Shown piece after piece: positions 35,048 to 43,791 of a DNA stretch of 64,000 nt. Both the position numbers and the translations under genes were made by a program. How positions within the stretch are numbered: the first letter of the stretch is position 1; each line of letters starts with the position of its first letter. The notes under the pieces are model-generated. The model was given only the letters and a program-made list of their open reading frames with translations. It ran no database searches and was not told where the DNA came from. Origin of the DNA: Flavihumibacter profundi (GTDB lineage: Bacteria > Bacteroidota > Bacteroidia > Chitinophagales > Chitinophagaceae); NCBI RefSeq assembly GCF_020076305.1, contig NZ_JAIQXE010000001.1, forward strand, positions 1,798,001-1,862,000. The letters are read 5' to 3'.

Positions 35048-37558
35048 TCATTGTCCAACCAGGAAAACCGCATTACTCAGCAACAACTTTCCATTTTCCC
35101 AGAAACTCCTGAAAATAGGATTATCAGCGAAATATACCACTTGCCCCCGGCCAAAATTCTGGGTGCCAATTAATAGTCCGTCTTTTAACTTTTCTTTTAC
35201 TGTACTGCCGGCAAAACCACTAACATAATTATCCTTTTTGATGATGCCTACATTCCAGCCACCATCGTCCATGAATTCATAAATATTAGGATCCTGTTTT
35301 AGGGTATAATAAAATTCCGGATAACCGAAGCCAAGCGGATGAGTATTGTCAAGTTCCAGTTTAAAAATGGAACCGGGCATACTTGTCACCAATTCATCCC
35401 GTTCACGGTTCTCATATTTTTTCAAAACGCTGTAATCTGTTTTTCCTGATTCATCCTTTTTATCTTCATCACGTCGTAATTTAATACCCCAGTCGGCCTT
35501 TGCCATTTGGGCCACTGCATTTTCAATGGCAATTATTTTACCACCGCGACGTACCCAACCCTTCAGTTCATCATTGGCATCTTTCTTTCCCAGAAAATCA
35601 TAATTACCATCTGCAAGGATCAATACATTATAATGACTCATCCCACCCTGAAGAAAGTCATTAGCACTGATAATGGTAATCGGGTATCCTAATTGCTGAT
35701 CAAAGAAATGCCAGATTTCACCCATTCCCAGGGAGGATACATTTTCTCCATACAGCAGTGCGACTTTTGGAGCATTAATGATCCGGACGCGGTCAGAACC
35801 AAAATCAAATCCTTTGTCCACAAATCCCGAACTGAGTGAATAGACGGTTGTCCCAGTCCGTTTAGCGACACTTTCAACAGCCTCAAGCAAAGGCCTTCCT
35901 TCATTGGATGTTTTTGTTACAAGCAAAGTGCCTTTATCAAAATGCTCGGAACCGGTTATAAAGGGTTGCTCCGAATACCTTACCCTGACACCCGCCTGCA
36001 ACAACCCGGATAGGAATTTTGCACTATTCAGTCCATCCCATTTTATCGCATATGCATATGCGTTTTCTGATAACGTTTTTTGTGGCGCTTCAGGTAAACT
36101 ATTTGAATTTGCCGGACTGAAATTCGCCATCCCATAGGTTTTCAATCCATAGGCAAACGGAATGGACCATGCTGTAATATCGTATGTTGCTGAATCGCTG
36201 AGTTTAGATTTCCTTTCAAAAAGCACTTTGATAAGATTACCCTTCGGTTGATTTGCATTGATTACAAGATCGCCAGGTTCAGCTTTAAAAGACTCCTGTT
36301 TACCGTTAAAAAAATTAAGGCCCTGTAAATTTCCTGCATTGGCATATGACCAGTCAATTTCATTCTGGTTCAGCAGCTGCTTCAGCCTTGCAATCCTGTC
36401 CGTACTGTCATTTTTCACCAACCACGATTTGAATTCACCGGCAGGCTTATTGATCGCATTGTTGAAGTAATTGCGGAACTCATGAACAAGTTTTGCAGCG
36501 TTCAGAGAAGTGACTTCTACTGTGCTGATCCCGGTGGTGAAATGATGCATAACCCTGTCCCGAAGAGTTAGCGTATCTCCATCTTCATTAAGGATGCCCA
36601 GCCCCGAACGGATCCCGCCCTGCTCGAAAGTCATGCCTATGGATCCGCTGTATATCGGATAGGTATCCCCATAAGATGGATAAAACAAATCAAAGCGTTG
36701 TTTTGTAAAATACAACCAGCCATTTTCGTCAAAATGACGGGCATTATTTTTACCTACCGTATTTTGGAATTCGCGCTGCCATTTTGTAATCACTTCATGG
36801 TAAGGTTCGGCAGCCGGTGCAAAATAATAGGGTTCATTAAATCCCTGTTCGTGAAAATCAACATGCACCTGTGGAAGCCATTGATTATATTTCTTCACTC
36901 TTGCACGGCTCTCTGCCTGCGATTGCCAGGCCCAGTCGCGATTAAGGTCAAAATTGTAATGGTTGGTCCTGCCGCCTGGCCATGGTTCACGGTGTTCACG
37001 GGCATGTGGTTGCAGGTTGATCCTGTTCCCAATTACAGATGTATACCAATTCACGTAACGGTCACGGCCATCCGGATTCAGGCAGGGGTCTATCAGCACA
37101 ACTGTATTTTTCAACCAGTCGCGGAATCGCTGGTTTGCAGGATTAGCCAACTCGTATAAGGTAAGCATTGCTGCTTCAGAAGAGGAAGTTTCGTTACCGT
37201 GCACATTATAACTCAGCCAAATTATAACAGGCGCAGTTTCAACAGGCACTTGCTTGTCTTTAGCAACATTGGCAAGCCGGAGGTTATTCATTCTGACCTG
37301 TTCTATGTTAGCCAGATTTTCGGGGGAAGTGATAGTTGCCAGTAACAGCGGTCTGCCTTCTGTGGAAGATCCGTATTGTTCTAACTTGACCTGGCCGGGA
37401 ACCTGCTGGGCAACATGCTGGAAATATAGTACAATCCGGTAATGAGGAGTATACCGGGTTCCGACAGGATACCCTAGAAATTGCTCCGGTGACAGCAGCT
37501 GGGCAAAAGAAATCAAACCTGCCAGCACCAATATGGCCATAAAAAAGAATTTTTTCAT
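35048..37558 (-). CDS. Secreted M14-family zinc carboxypeptidase with GATase-like C-terminal domain
   Basis: About 836 residues. A signal peptide (MKKFFFMAILVLAGLISFAQ) starts at 37558; the longer in-frame start at 37594 is less likely. The M14 zinc ligands are visible in 'WLSYNVHGNETSSSEAAMLTLYEL' (HxxE) and in 'QVHVDFHEQGF', with 'DPCLNPDGRDRYVNWY' between them. The C-terminal part (about 480-830) includes 'YPITIISANDFLQGGMSHYNVLILADGNY', resembling the glutamine-amidotransferase-like fold attached to several Bacteroidota M14 proteins. It lies just upstream of the PIG-L gene, with a REP palindrome between. Confidence 0.9.
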   Translation of the reverse strand: MKKFFFMAILVLAGLISFAQLLSPEQFLGYPVGTRYTPHYRIVLYFQHVAQQVPGQVKLEQYGSSTEGRPLLLATITSPENLANIEQVRMNNLRLANVAKDKQVPVETAPVIIWLSYNVHGNETSSSEAAMLTLYELANPANQRFRDWLKNTVVLIDPCLNPDGRDRYVNWYTSVIGNRINLQPHAREHREPWPGGRTNHYNFDLNRDWAWQSQAESRARVKKYNQWLPQVHVDFHEQGFNEPYYFAPAAEPYHEVITKWQREFQNTVGKNNARHFDENGWLYFTKQRFDLFYPSYGDTYPIYSGSIGMTFEQGGIRSGLGILNEDGDTLTLRDRVMHHFTTGISTVEVTSLNAAKLVHEFRNYFNNAINKPAGEFKSWLVKNDSTDRIARLKQLLNQNEIDWSYANAGNLQGLNFFNGKQESFKAEPGDLVINANQPKGNLIKVLFERKSKLSDSATYDITAWSIPFAYGLKTYGMANFSPANSNSLPEAPQKTLSENAYAYAIKWDGLNSAKFLSGLLQAGVRVRYSEQPFITGSEHFDKGTLLVTKTSNEGRPLLEAVESVAKRTGTTVYSLSSGFVDKGFDFGSDRVRIINAPKVALLYGENVSSLGMGEIWHFFDQQLGYPITIISANDFLQGGMSHYNVLILADGNYDFLGKKDANDELKGWVRRGGKIIAIENAVAQMAKADWGIKLRRDEDKKDESGKTDYSVLKKYENRERDELVTSMPGSIFKLELDNTHPLGFGYPEFYYTLKQDPNIYEFMDDGGWNVGIIKKDNYVSGFAGSTVKEKLKDGLLIGTQNFGRGQVVYFADNPIFRSFWENGKLLLSNAVFLVGQ

Positions 37559-37615
37559 CGTATATACAAACAGAATTACTGGTTGAAAAAACAAGCTGTG
37601 AAGCTAATGAATTAT

Positions 37616-37654
37616 GTTCTACACCCGCCGGGTAAAACCCGGCGGGTGTAGAAC
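37616..37654. repeat. REP-like palindrome, copy 2, upstream of the RAYT gene
   Basis: The core arms ACCCGCCGGGT and ACCCGGCGGGT flank an AAA loop. The pairing continues outward without a mismatch to give 18-nt arms, 37616-37633 and 37637-37654; the outer seven bases are GTTCTAC and GTAGAAC. Confidence 0.95.
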
Positions 37655-37725
37655 GATGAATAAACGGTTTGTATTAACGCTATTTCACGCTACTATGAAT
37701 TAACTGGAAATTGGATTTTTACCAC

Positions 37726-38301
37726 ATGGCTTCAAATTATCCCAAAATAAGACCAGGCAGCTTCGCCCATATTTGCAACCGTGCAATAGGCAACGAATTA
37801 CTTTTCAGAAGAAAAGAAGATTATTCTGATTGAATGGCCTGTATTGAAAAATACCTGATTCCCATTGCAGACATTCATGCATTCTGCCTGATGTCAAATC
37901 ATTATCATCTGGTTTTACAGACGCATGAAACAACTACCCATGACCTTCTCTGTAACAGTATAGGCACTTTGCAAAGTACTTATGGCAAGGCTTTCAATGG
38001 GCTATACCAGCGGAAAGGTGGTCTGTTCATGAGCCCGTTCAACCGAATCCCGATTCTTGATGAAGCCCAATTGGCATGGGTTTTCTGGTATGCCCACAGA
38101 AATCCCCTGCACCATGGTATTACCCTTAATTGGGAAGATTGGGAATACTCCTCTTACCACCTGTACATGAGCAGAAATCCAGGCTTTATAAAAACAAAAT
38201 TCTTTATTGATTTATTCGGGGGTATTGATCAAATTAAAATGCATCACCATATGAATGCATATGCATTCCGCCCCGAAATGAAAAAACTTATCCTTGAATA
38301 A
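37726..38301 (+). pseudogene. REP-associated tyrosine transposase (RAYT, IS200-like Y1 family) with in-frame TGA
   Basis: Single-strand transposase of the TnpA_REP type. From ATG 37726 the first 35 codons read 'RPGSFAHICNRAIGNELLFRRKEDYSD' in part, the usual N-terminal strand. TGA (37831-37833) then interrupts the frame. The rest, from the adjacent ATG 37834, holds 155 residues with the HUH motif 'SNHYHLVLQ', a candidate catalytic tyrosine in 'LQSTYGKAF', 'GGLFMSPFN' and 'YAHRNPLHHGI...WEYSSYH'. Spacing from 'DYSD' to 'NHYH' equals that of intact relatives if TGA replaces one aromatic or Trp codon, so a point nonsense change is likely. Re-initiation at TGAATG could still give a shortened protein. 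REP palindromes lie 72 bases before and 5 bases after it. Confidence 0.88.
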
Positions 38302-38305
38302 TTTT

Positions 38306-38330
38306 ACCTGGCGGGTAATACCCGGCGGGT
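38306..38330. repeat. REP-like palindrome, copy 3, downstream of the RAYT gene
   Basis: ACCTGGCGGGT (38306-38316), AAT, ACCCGGCGGGT (38320-38330). The left arm carries two changes from the other copies, so the stem has mismatches. It starts five bases after the RAYT stop codon and precedes the ggt start. Confidence 0.85.
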
Positions 38331-38348
38331 GAAGAATCGTTATTTTTA

Positions 38349-40064
38349 ATGCCTAATCAAATTAGCATGAAATTTTCTTTGACCCTGGTCGCTACTCTTC
38401 AACTTGCACTTTTTTCTGCTGCACAATCAACCATCAACCCTTACCAATACAGCATCAATAAAAACTTCACGGGCAGGAAAGGAGCTGTGGTATCTGCACA
38501 TCCGCTCGCCAGCCAGGTTGGGGTAATGATAATGAAAAAAGGCGGCAACGCAGTTGATGCTGCAATTGCCACACAACTGGCCCTTGCAGTTGTATACCCG
38601 GGTGCAGGCAATATTGGCGGTGGTGGATTCATGGTAATACACTTATCCAACGGGACTAACACCACAATTGATTTCCGGGAGAAAGCACCAATAAAAGGCC
38701 ATCGCGATATGTACCTCGACGCAAACGGAAATCCCAATCTGGATAAAAGCCAGAATGGTCATCTTGCAGTTGGGGTTCCCGGCACCATCGCTGGAATATT
38801 TGCCGCAAAAAAATACAGCAAACTGCCTTTTTCAGACCTGATCCAACCGGCAATTGACCTTGCGGAAAAAGGCTTTATCATTACAGCTGCAGAAGCAGGT
38901 GGACTTAACGAAGACCGGCCAAATTTCATCAAATACAATACCCGCCCGGTTGCATTTGTAAAAGGACAGCCATGGAAAGCCGGTGATACCCTTATCCAGA
39001 AAGACCTGGCACAAACCCTAAAGAGAATTAAGGCAGCAGGCCAGAAAGGGTTTTATGAAGGCGAAACAGCCCGGCTAATCGTGGAGGAAATGCAACGGGG
39101 GAATGGTATAATTGGGTATGAAGATCTGAAGCAATACACTGCAAATGAAAAAAAACCATCACAGTTTTCCTATAAAGGGTATGAAGTCATTACCATGCCT
39201 TTACCAAGCAGCGGCGGGGTATTACTTCCCATGATGATGAAAATGACATCCCGGTTTCCGATAGCCGATTATGGTTTTCATTCCTTAAAAGCAGTACAAT
39301 TGATGACTGAAATTGAAAGGCTTGCATACGCAGACAGGGCAAAATTCCTGGGCGATCCTGATTTCTATAAGGTCCCCGTTAAACAACTTACCAGTGAAAC
39401 TTACATATCAGAAAGATTGCGTTTATACAACCCCGATAGCGCTGGCGACAGTAAAAAGATCCAGGCAGGAGTTGTAAACAAAGAAAGCGAAGAAACCACC
39501 CATTTCAGCATTGTTGACAAAAGCGGTAATGCTGTTTCTGTTACAACAACTCTTAATGGCGGATATGGTTGTTATACAGTTGTTGGTGGTGCCGGTTTTT
39601 TGCTGAATAATGAAATGGATGACTTCAGTATAAAACCAGGCGTACCAAACATGTATGGCGCGATAGGTGGTGAAGCCAATGCCATTGCTCCGGGTAAACG
39701 CATGCTAAGTTCGATGACGCCTACAATTGTACTGAAAAACAAGAAAACATACATTGTTGCAGGCACCCCAGGGGGCACAACAATCACTACGTCGGTTTAC
39801 CAGACACTGCTTAACCTGATAGACTTTAAACTGAGCACTTACGATGCAGTAAACAAACCAAAATTTCATATGCAATGGCTACCAGATGTGGTTTTCATTG
39901 AAAATGACTTTCCTGATGAAATTATTACCGGATTACAGAAAATGGGCTATACAGTAAACAAACGTGAACAAATCGGCAGGACAGATGTGATTAAAATATT
40001 AAATAATGGTACAATTGAAGCAGTTGGCGATAAAAGAGGCGATGACACCGCTGAAGGCTTTTAA
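38349..40064 (+). CDS. ggt: Gamma-glutamyltransferase
   Basis: Periplasmic or secreted enzyme that cleaves glutathione and transfers the gamma-glutamyl group. 571 residues with a signal peptide. 'AVVSAHPLASQVGVMIMKKGGNAVDAAIA' and 'NIGGGGFMVIHLSNGTNTTIDFREKAP' are the large-subunit signatures. 'ESEETTHFSIVDKSGNAVSVTTTLN' holds the self-processing Thr that becomes the small-subunit N-terminus, and 'MTPTIVLKNKKTYIVAGTPGGTTI' is the C-terminal signature. Two in-frame ATGs (38349 and 38367) are possible; the second puts the hydrophobic signal nearer the start. Confidence 0.94.
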   Translation: MPNQISMKFSLTLVATLQLALFSAAQSTINPYQYSINKNFTGRKGAVVSAHPLASQVGVMIMKKGGNAVDAAIATQLALAVVYPGAGNIGGGGFMVIHLSNGTNTTIDFREKAPIKGHRDMYLDANGNPNLDKSQNGHLAVGVPGTIAGIFAAKKYSKLPFSDLIQPAIDLAEKGFIITAAEAGGLNEDRPNFIKYNTRPVAFVKGQPWKAGDTLIQKDLAQTLKRIKAAGQKGFYEGETARLIVEEMQRGNGIIGYEDLKQYTANEKKPSQFSYKGYEVITMPLPSSGGVLLPMMMKMTSRFPIADYGFHSLKAVQLMTEIERLAYADRAKFLGDPDFYKVPVKQLTSETYISERLRLYNPDSAGDSKKIQAGVVNKESEETTHFSIVDKSGNAVSVTTTLNGGYGCYTVVGGAGFLLNNEMDDFSIKPGVPNMYGAIGGEANAIAPGKRMLSSMTPTIVLKNKKTYIVAGTPGGTTITTSVYQTLLNLIDFKLSTYDAVNKPKFHMQWLPDVVFIENDFPDEIITGLQKMGYTVNKREQIGRTDVIKILNNGTIEAVGDKRGDDTAEGF

Positions 40065-40084
40065 TAACATTAAATCCCCAGACC

Positions 40085-40618
40085 ATGTCTTTTGAAAGTT
40101 CTTATATCCGAAGTATCCGGAGCCATTTTTTAGCGTATAAAACGCTTGGAGAAAAAGCTATGGCCCAGCTAGAGGAGTCCGACCTTTTTTACGAGCCGGC
40201 GCCAGGATCAAACAGTATCGCTATCATTGTCCGCCACCTTCATGGCAATATGAAAAGCCGTTTCACCAATTTTATTACCGAAGATGGCGAAAAACCCTGG
40301 CGGCAACGCGAAGAAGAGTTCCAATCACCCGCCGGGTATTACCCGGCGGGTGATTGGGAAGCAGGCTGGGAATGCCTTTTCCAGGCTATCAACTCGCTGG
40401 AACCCGGTCAATTATTACATACCATTACTATCCGGCAGGAGCCCCATTTGGTATTGGATGCCCTTAACCGGCAACTTGCACATTATGCATCGCACGTCGG
40501 CCAAATTGTGTATATCGCAAAAATGATAAAAGGGGAAAAATGGACTTCGGTTTCCATCCCAAAAGGGGGATCAGACCAGTTCAATAAAGAGATGGACCAA
40601 AAATTCAAACCGCACTAG
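40085..40618 (+). CDS. DUF1572 (DinB-superfamily) protein carrying an in-frame REP palindrome
   Basis: 177 residues. 'NSIAIIVRHLHGNMKSRFTNFITEDGEKPWRQREEEF' and 'LNRQLAHYASHVGQIVYIAKMIKGEKW' are typical of DUF1572, a four-helix DinB/YfiT-like fold with histidine metal ligands. Codons 80-90 or so encode 'SPAGYYPAGDW', which is the translation of a REP palindrome (40321-40357) and unlike relatives at that place. The core insert is 27 nt, nine codons, so the frame survives. The insertion falls in a loop between helices, so the product may still fold (inference). It ends in a four-base tail overlap with the PspC gene. Confidence 0.85.
   Translation: MSFESSYIRSIRSHFLAYKTLGEKAMAQLEESDLFYEPAPGSNSIAIIVRHLHGNMKSRFTNFITEDGEKPWRQREEEFQSPAGYYPAGDWEAGWECLFQAINSLEPGQLLHTITIRQEPHLVLDALNRQLAHYASHVGQIVYIAKMIKGEKWTSVSIPKGGSDQFNKEMDQKFKPH
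40321..40357. repeat. REP-like palindrome, copy 4, inside a coding sequence
   Basis: Perfect 17-nt arms (40321-40337 and 40341-40357) around ATT. The inner 12 bases on each side are the REP core (CACCCGCCGGGT / ACCCGGCGGGTG); the outer five (CCAAT / ATTGG) are specific to this site. Confidence 0.95.
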
Positions 40619-40836
40619 AAATTCCTCAGTGGATTACGCTTCCCCTCCATTATATACTGTTTAATATTCATCCAGAAAGCAGTGAAAATGTAAAAAATTA
40701 TGGGGGAACCCATGGTCAACAGAGATACATACATGAAATACCTGCGAATTGTGGCCGGGGCTATGCCCATCTTTTCACCAAGGTAGGAGCAAACGCCAAA
40801 CACGTGCCACTCTATAAAGTGTTTGAAGTTCTTCAT
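40615..40836 (-). CDS. PspC-domain protein
   Basis: A 73-residue inner-membrane protein. '[48 protein letters not shown]' covers the PspC domain, with one hydrophobic span after a short amphipathic segment. In many Bacteroidota, PspC proteins of this size stand alone, without the phage-shock operon, as here. Stop codons of this gene and the convergent DUF1572 gene overlap. Confidence 0.85.
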   Translation of the reverse strand: MKNFKHFIEWHVFGVCSYLGEKMGIAPATIRRYFMYVSLLTMGSPIIFYIFTAFWMNIKQYIMEGKRNPLRNF

Positions 40837-40997
40837 ACTGCCAAATTAGTAATTTTCATCAATTTCACCATCGAAAAGGTGTTAAAGGGATTGCAATTAT
40901 CGGTAAATTCGCGGTTCTGGCTCCCCCATCCCGGGGCTGGGTTTCTTCAGGACCGGGATCAGAAAGGGAAAATATCAAAACTCAAATATTCATAGCT

Positions 40998-43268
40998 ATG
41001 GTTTTCGACCTCGAGATGATTAAAAAAGTGTATGCCAACTTCCCCGGCAGGGTAAATGCCGCCCGTAATGTAGTTGGCCGTCCCCTCACACTGACAGAAA
41101 AAATTTTATACGCCCACCTCTGGCAGGGTAACGCCACCCAGGTTCTTGAAAGAGGAACTAGTTATGTTGACTTCGCACCAGACCGTGTGGCCATGCAGGA
41201 CGCAACAGCCCAGATGGCCCTGCTTCAATTTATGCAGGCGGGCCGCGACAAAGTTGCAGTTCCCTCTACGGTTCACTGCGACCACCTGATAGTGGCTAAA
41301 GACAATAGTAAAGTAGACCTTGAACGTGCCATAAACGATAGCCGTGAAGTATATGATTTCCTGGCCTCTGTTTCCAATAAATATGGTATTGGATTCTGGA
41401 AACCGGGCGCAGGTATTATTCACCAGGTTGTTCTTGAAAATTATGCATTTCCCGGGGGAATGATGATCGGAACAGACTCACACACTGTAAATGCCGGCGG
41501 ACTGGGTATGATCGCCATTGGCGTTGGCGGTGCCGACGCTTGTGATGTAATGAGCGGACTGGCCTGGGAACTGAAAATGCCCAAACTTATCGGTATTAAA
41601 TTAACTGGCAAACTCAGCGGATGGACAGCTCCGAAAGATGTAATCCTTAAAGTAGCCGGCATCCTTACTGTAAAAGGCGGAACCGGCGCTGTAGTTGAAT
41701 ATTTTGGCGAAGGTGCTACCAGCATGAGTTGCACAGGAAAAGGCACCATTTGTAATATGGGTGCTGAAATCGGTGCAACTACCTCAACTTTTGGATATGA
41801 CGAAAGCATGAGCCGTTACCTTAAAGCCACAGGCCGGGAAGAAGTTGCGGCCCTTGCAGATGGTATACGCGAACACCTCACTGCCGACGCAGAAGTGTAC
41901 GCAAATCCGGAAAAATATTTCGACCAGGTAATTGAAATCAACCTGAACGAACTGGAACCACACCTGAACGGGCCGTTCACACCCGACCTGGCAACGCCTC
42001 TGTCAAAAATGAAGGAAGAAGCTGTTAAAAACGGCTGGCCTTTAAAAATAGAAGTGGGATTAATCGGATCCTGCACCAACTCTTCATATGAAGACATCAG
42101 CAGGGCCGTTAGCCTGGCTAAACAGGTTGCCCAAAAAGGATTAACGCTTAAATCCGAATTTCACATTACCCCGGGTTCGGAACAGGTCCGCTATACAATT
42201 GAAAGGGATGGTTTCCTGGAAGTTTTCAATAGCATAGGTGCAAGTGTTTTCGCCAACGCCTGTGGCCCCTGTATTGGTATGTGGGAACGTGTTGGCGCAG
42301 AAAAACAAGAGAAAAACACTATTGTACATTCCTTCAACCGGAACTTCGCAAAACGCGCTGATGGTAACCCCAACACAATGGCTTTTGTAGGATCTCCGGA
42401 ACTGGTTACAGCCCTCGCTATAGCCGGTGACCTCGGATTTAACCCGATTACCGATACCCTGACCAATAATAAAGGGGAGCAGGTTAAATTAGATGCCCCT
42501 ACTGGTTATGAACTTCCTCCAAAAGGATTTTCAGTTGAGGATGCAGGCTACCAGGCCCCGGCTGCTGACGGCAGTAAAGTACAGGTACTGGTTGATCCGG
42601 CTTCAAAAAGATTACAATTGCTTGACCCATTTGCAGCCTGGGAAGGCACTGACCTGAAAGGACTTAAACTACTGATCAAGGCAAAAGGCAAATGTACTAC
42701 TGACCATATTTCAATGGCCGGCCCCTGGTTGAAATTCCGTGGCCACCTCGACAACATTAGTAATAACCTTTTGATTGGCGCGGTGAATTACTTTAATGAA
42801 AAAACAGACTCTGTAAAAAATCAACTTACAGGGGAATATGGTACTGTCCCCAATACCCAGCGTGCTTATAAGGCCGCAGGAATTGGCAGCCTGGTTGTAG
42901 GAGACGAAAACTACGGTGAAGGTTCAAGTCGCGAACACGCAGCGATGGAACCCAGGCACCTTGGTGTTCGGGCAGTTCTCGTTAAAAGCTTTGCGCGTAT
43001 CCATGAAACCAATCTCAAAAAACAAGGTATGCTTGCCCTCACTTTTGCAGATAAGAGTGATTCTGACAAGATCCAGGAAGACGACACTATCGACATAATT
43101 GGTCTGACCAGTTTTACTCCTGGAAAAGCATTGGAGATTGTATTGCACCATAAAGACGGCAGTAACCATACTATATTGGCCAACCATAGCTATAATGAAC
43201 AACAGATTGAATGGTTTAAAGCAGGTGCGGCCCTGAATATTATCAGGAAGCAATTCACAAGCAACTAA
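40998..43268 (+). CDS. Aconitate hydratase (mitochondrial type)
   Basis: TCA-cycle enzyme converting citrate to isocitrate with a [4Fe-4S] cluster. 756 residues, the length of mitochondrial-type aconitases and shorter than AcnA. Cluster cysteines are in '[16 protein letters not shown]' and '[11 protein letters not shown]'. '[15 protein letters not shown]', '[24 protein letters not shown]' and '[22 protein letters not shown]' are also visible. It is a single-gene unit with a strong terminator 22 bases after the stop. Confidence 0.95.
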   Translation: MVFDLEMIKKVYANFPGRVNAARNVVGRPLTLTEKILYAHLWQGNATQVLERGTSYVDFAPDRVAMQDATAQMALLQFMQAGRDKVAVPSTVHCDHLIVAKDNSKVDLERAINDSREVYDFLASVSNKYGIGFWKPGAGIIHQVVLENYAFPGGMMIGTDSHTVNAGGLGMIAIGVGGADACDVMSGLAWELKMPKLIGIKLTGKLSGWTAPKDVILKVAGILTVKGGTGAVVEYFGEGATSMSCTGKGTICNMGAEIGATTSTFGYDESMSRYLKATGREEVAALADGIREHLTADAEVYANPEKYFDQVIEINLNELEPHLNGPFTPDLATPLSKMKEEAVKNGWPLKIEVGLIGSCTNSSYEDISRAVSLAKQVAQKGLTLKSEFHITPGSEQVRYTIERDGFLEVFNSIGASVFANACGPCIGMWERVGAEKQEKNTIVHSFNRNFAKRADGNPNTMAFVGSPELVTALAIAGDLGFNPITDTLTNNKGEQVKLDAPTGYELPPKGFSVEDAGYQAPAADGSKVQVLVDPASKRLQLLDPFAAWEGTDLKGLKLLIKAKGKCTTDHISMAGPWLKFRGHLDNISNNLLIGAVNYFNEKTDSVKNQLTGEYGTVPNTQRAYKAAGIGSLVVGDENYGEGSSREHAAMEPRHLGVRAVLVKSFARIHETNLKKQGMLALTFADKSDSDKIQEDDTIDIIGLTSFTPGKALEIVLHHKDGSNHTILANHSYNEQQIEWFKAGAALNIIRKQFTSN

Positions 43269-43290
43269 TCAATTCCACATTTTCTAAAAA

Positions 43291-43320
43291 GCCGGCATCT
43301 TCTGATGCCGGCCTTTTTTT
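43291..43320 (+). terminator. Rho-independent terminator of the aconitase gene
   Basis: GCCGGCATC (43291-43299) pairs with GATGCCGGC (43304-43312) around TTCT and is followed by a long T run. The T run forms the outermost part of the next palindrome (copy 5). Confidence 0.9.
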
Positions 43321-43380
43321 TTCCCGTATGGTTTTCACCCGCCGGGTAGTACCCGGCGGGTGAAAACCATACGGGAAAAA
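43318..43380. repeat. REP-like palindrome, copy 5, with 30-nt perfect arms
   Basis: The arms 43318-43347 and 43351-43380 are perfectly complementary around an AGT loop. Only the inner 12 bases on each side are REP core; the outer 18 (TTTTTCCCGTATGGTTTT and its complement) are found nowhere else in the window. It lies directly after the aconitase terminator. Confidence 0.95.
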
Positions 43381-43791
43381 TACCCTTCTATATGGGTGCA
43401 AACACCCACTGATAGACAGAACTAACCATATTAGCTTTAACAGGTCGGGATGCTTCCTGAACAAATTACCATTAAACCATTTCCTTATCCGGGTGATCCC
43501 CACCAGTGAAGAGAAATATCCAGCCAGGTCCAACAGGTATCTGAAACCGACTGAAGGGCCCGCGTTATGGCGGCCCTTTTTTATTATGCTGAAGAATGCG
43601 CATATCCGTCACCGCGATCACATCATTACGGGAAAAACACCCCTTGAAATAGTGGATTCTCCCCTTCACCATCAAAAATTCATCTGCTATTTTTAATGTT
43701 GTAAATCAGGTTCAGTCGGTCATGGTTGTGGTTGTCAAATGACGCCACATCCTTACCGGCTCCCAGAGTGCAAAATCCCCAAAGCTCAGTT
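43381..43791. other. Intergenic stretch without a recognised gene
   Basis: Holds a small hairpin (TGGGTG/CACCCA, about 43393-43408), a T-tract hairpin at 43554-43583, and two stretches with coding-like minus-strand frames but no convincing start: one of about 50 codons above 43381 ('LAGYFSSLVGITRIRKWF') and one of about 40 codons ending at the T-tract hairpin ('MVKGRIHYFKGCFSRND'). They may be gene relics. No tRNA or known RNA was seen. Confidence 0.4.
43554..43583. terminator. Terminator-like hairpin with T tract
   Basis: AAGGGCC (43554-43560) pairs with GGCCCTT (43572-43578) around an 11-nt loop and continues into TTTTATT. It does not follow any annotated gene on the plus strand. Confidence 0.5.

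Noticed and set aside
37831-37833. The RAYT TGA as selenocysteine or a recoded codon
   Set aside because: TGA is an ordinary stop for many genes here (for example the recombinase at 25274), no SECIS-like hairpin was seen, and TnpA_REP proteins are not selenoproteins.
35009-43380. The palindromes as a CRISPR array
   Set aside because: The copies lie kilobases apart with genes between them, have no regular spacers and no cas genes nearby.
43255-43533. 92-codon minus-strand frame
   Set aside because: It reads through the REP palindrome and the aconitase terminator and overlaps the acn stop; only a part above 43381 might be an old coding remnant.
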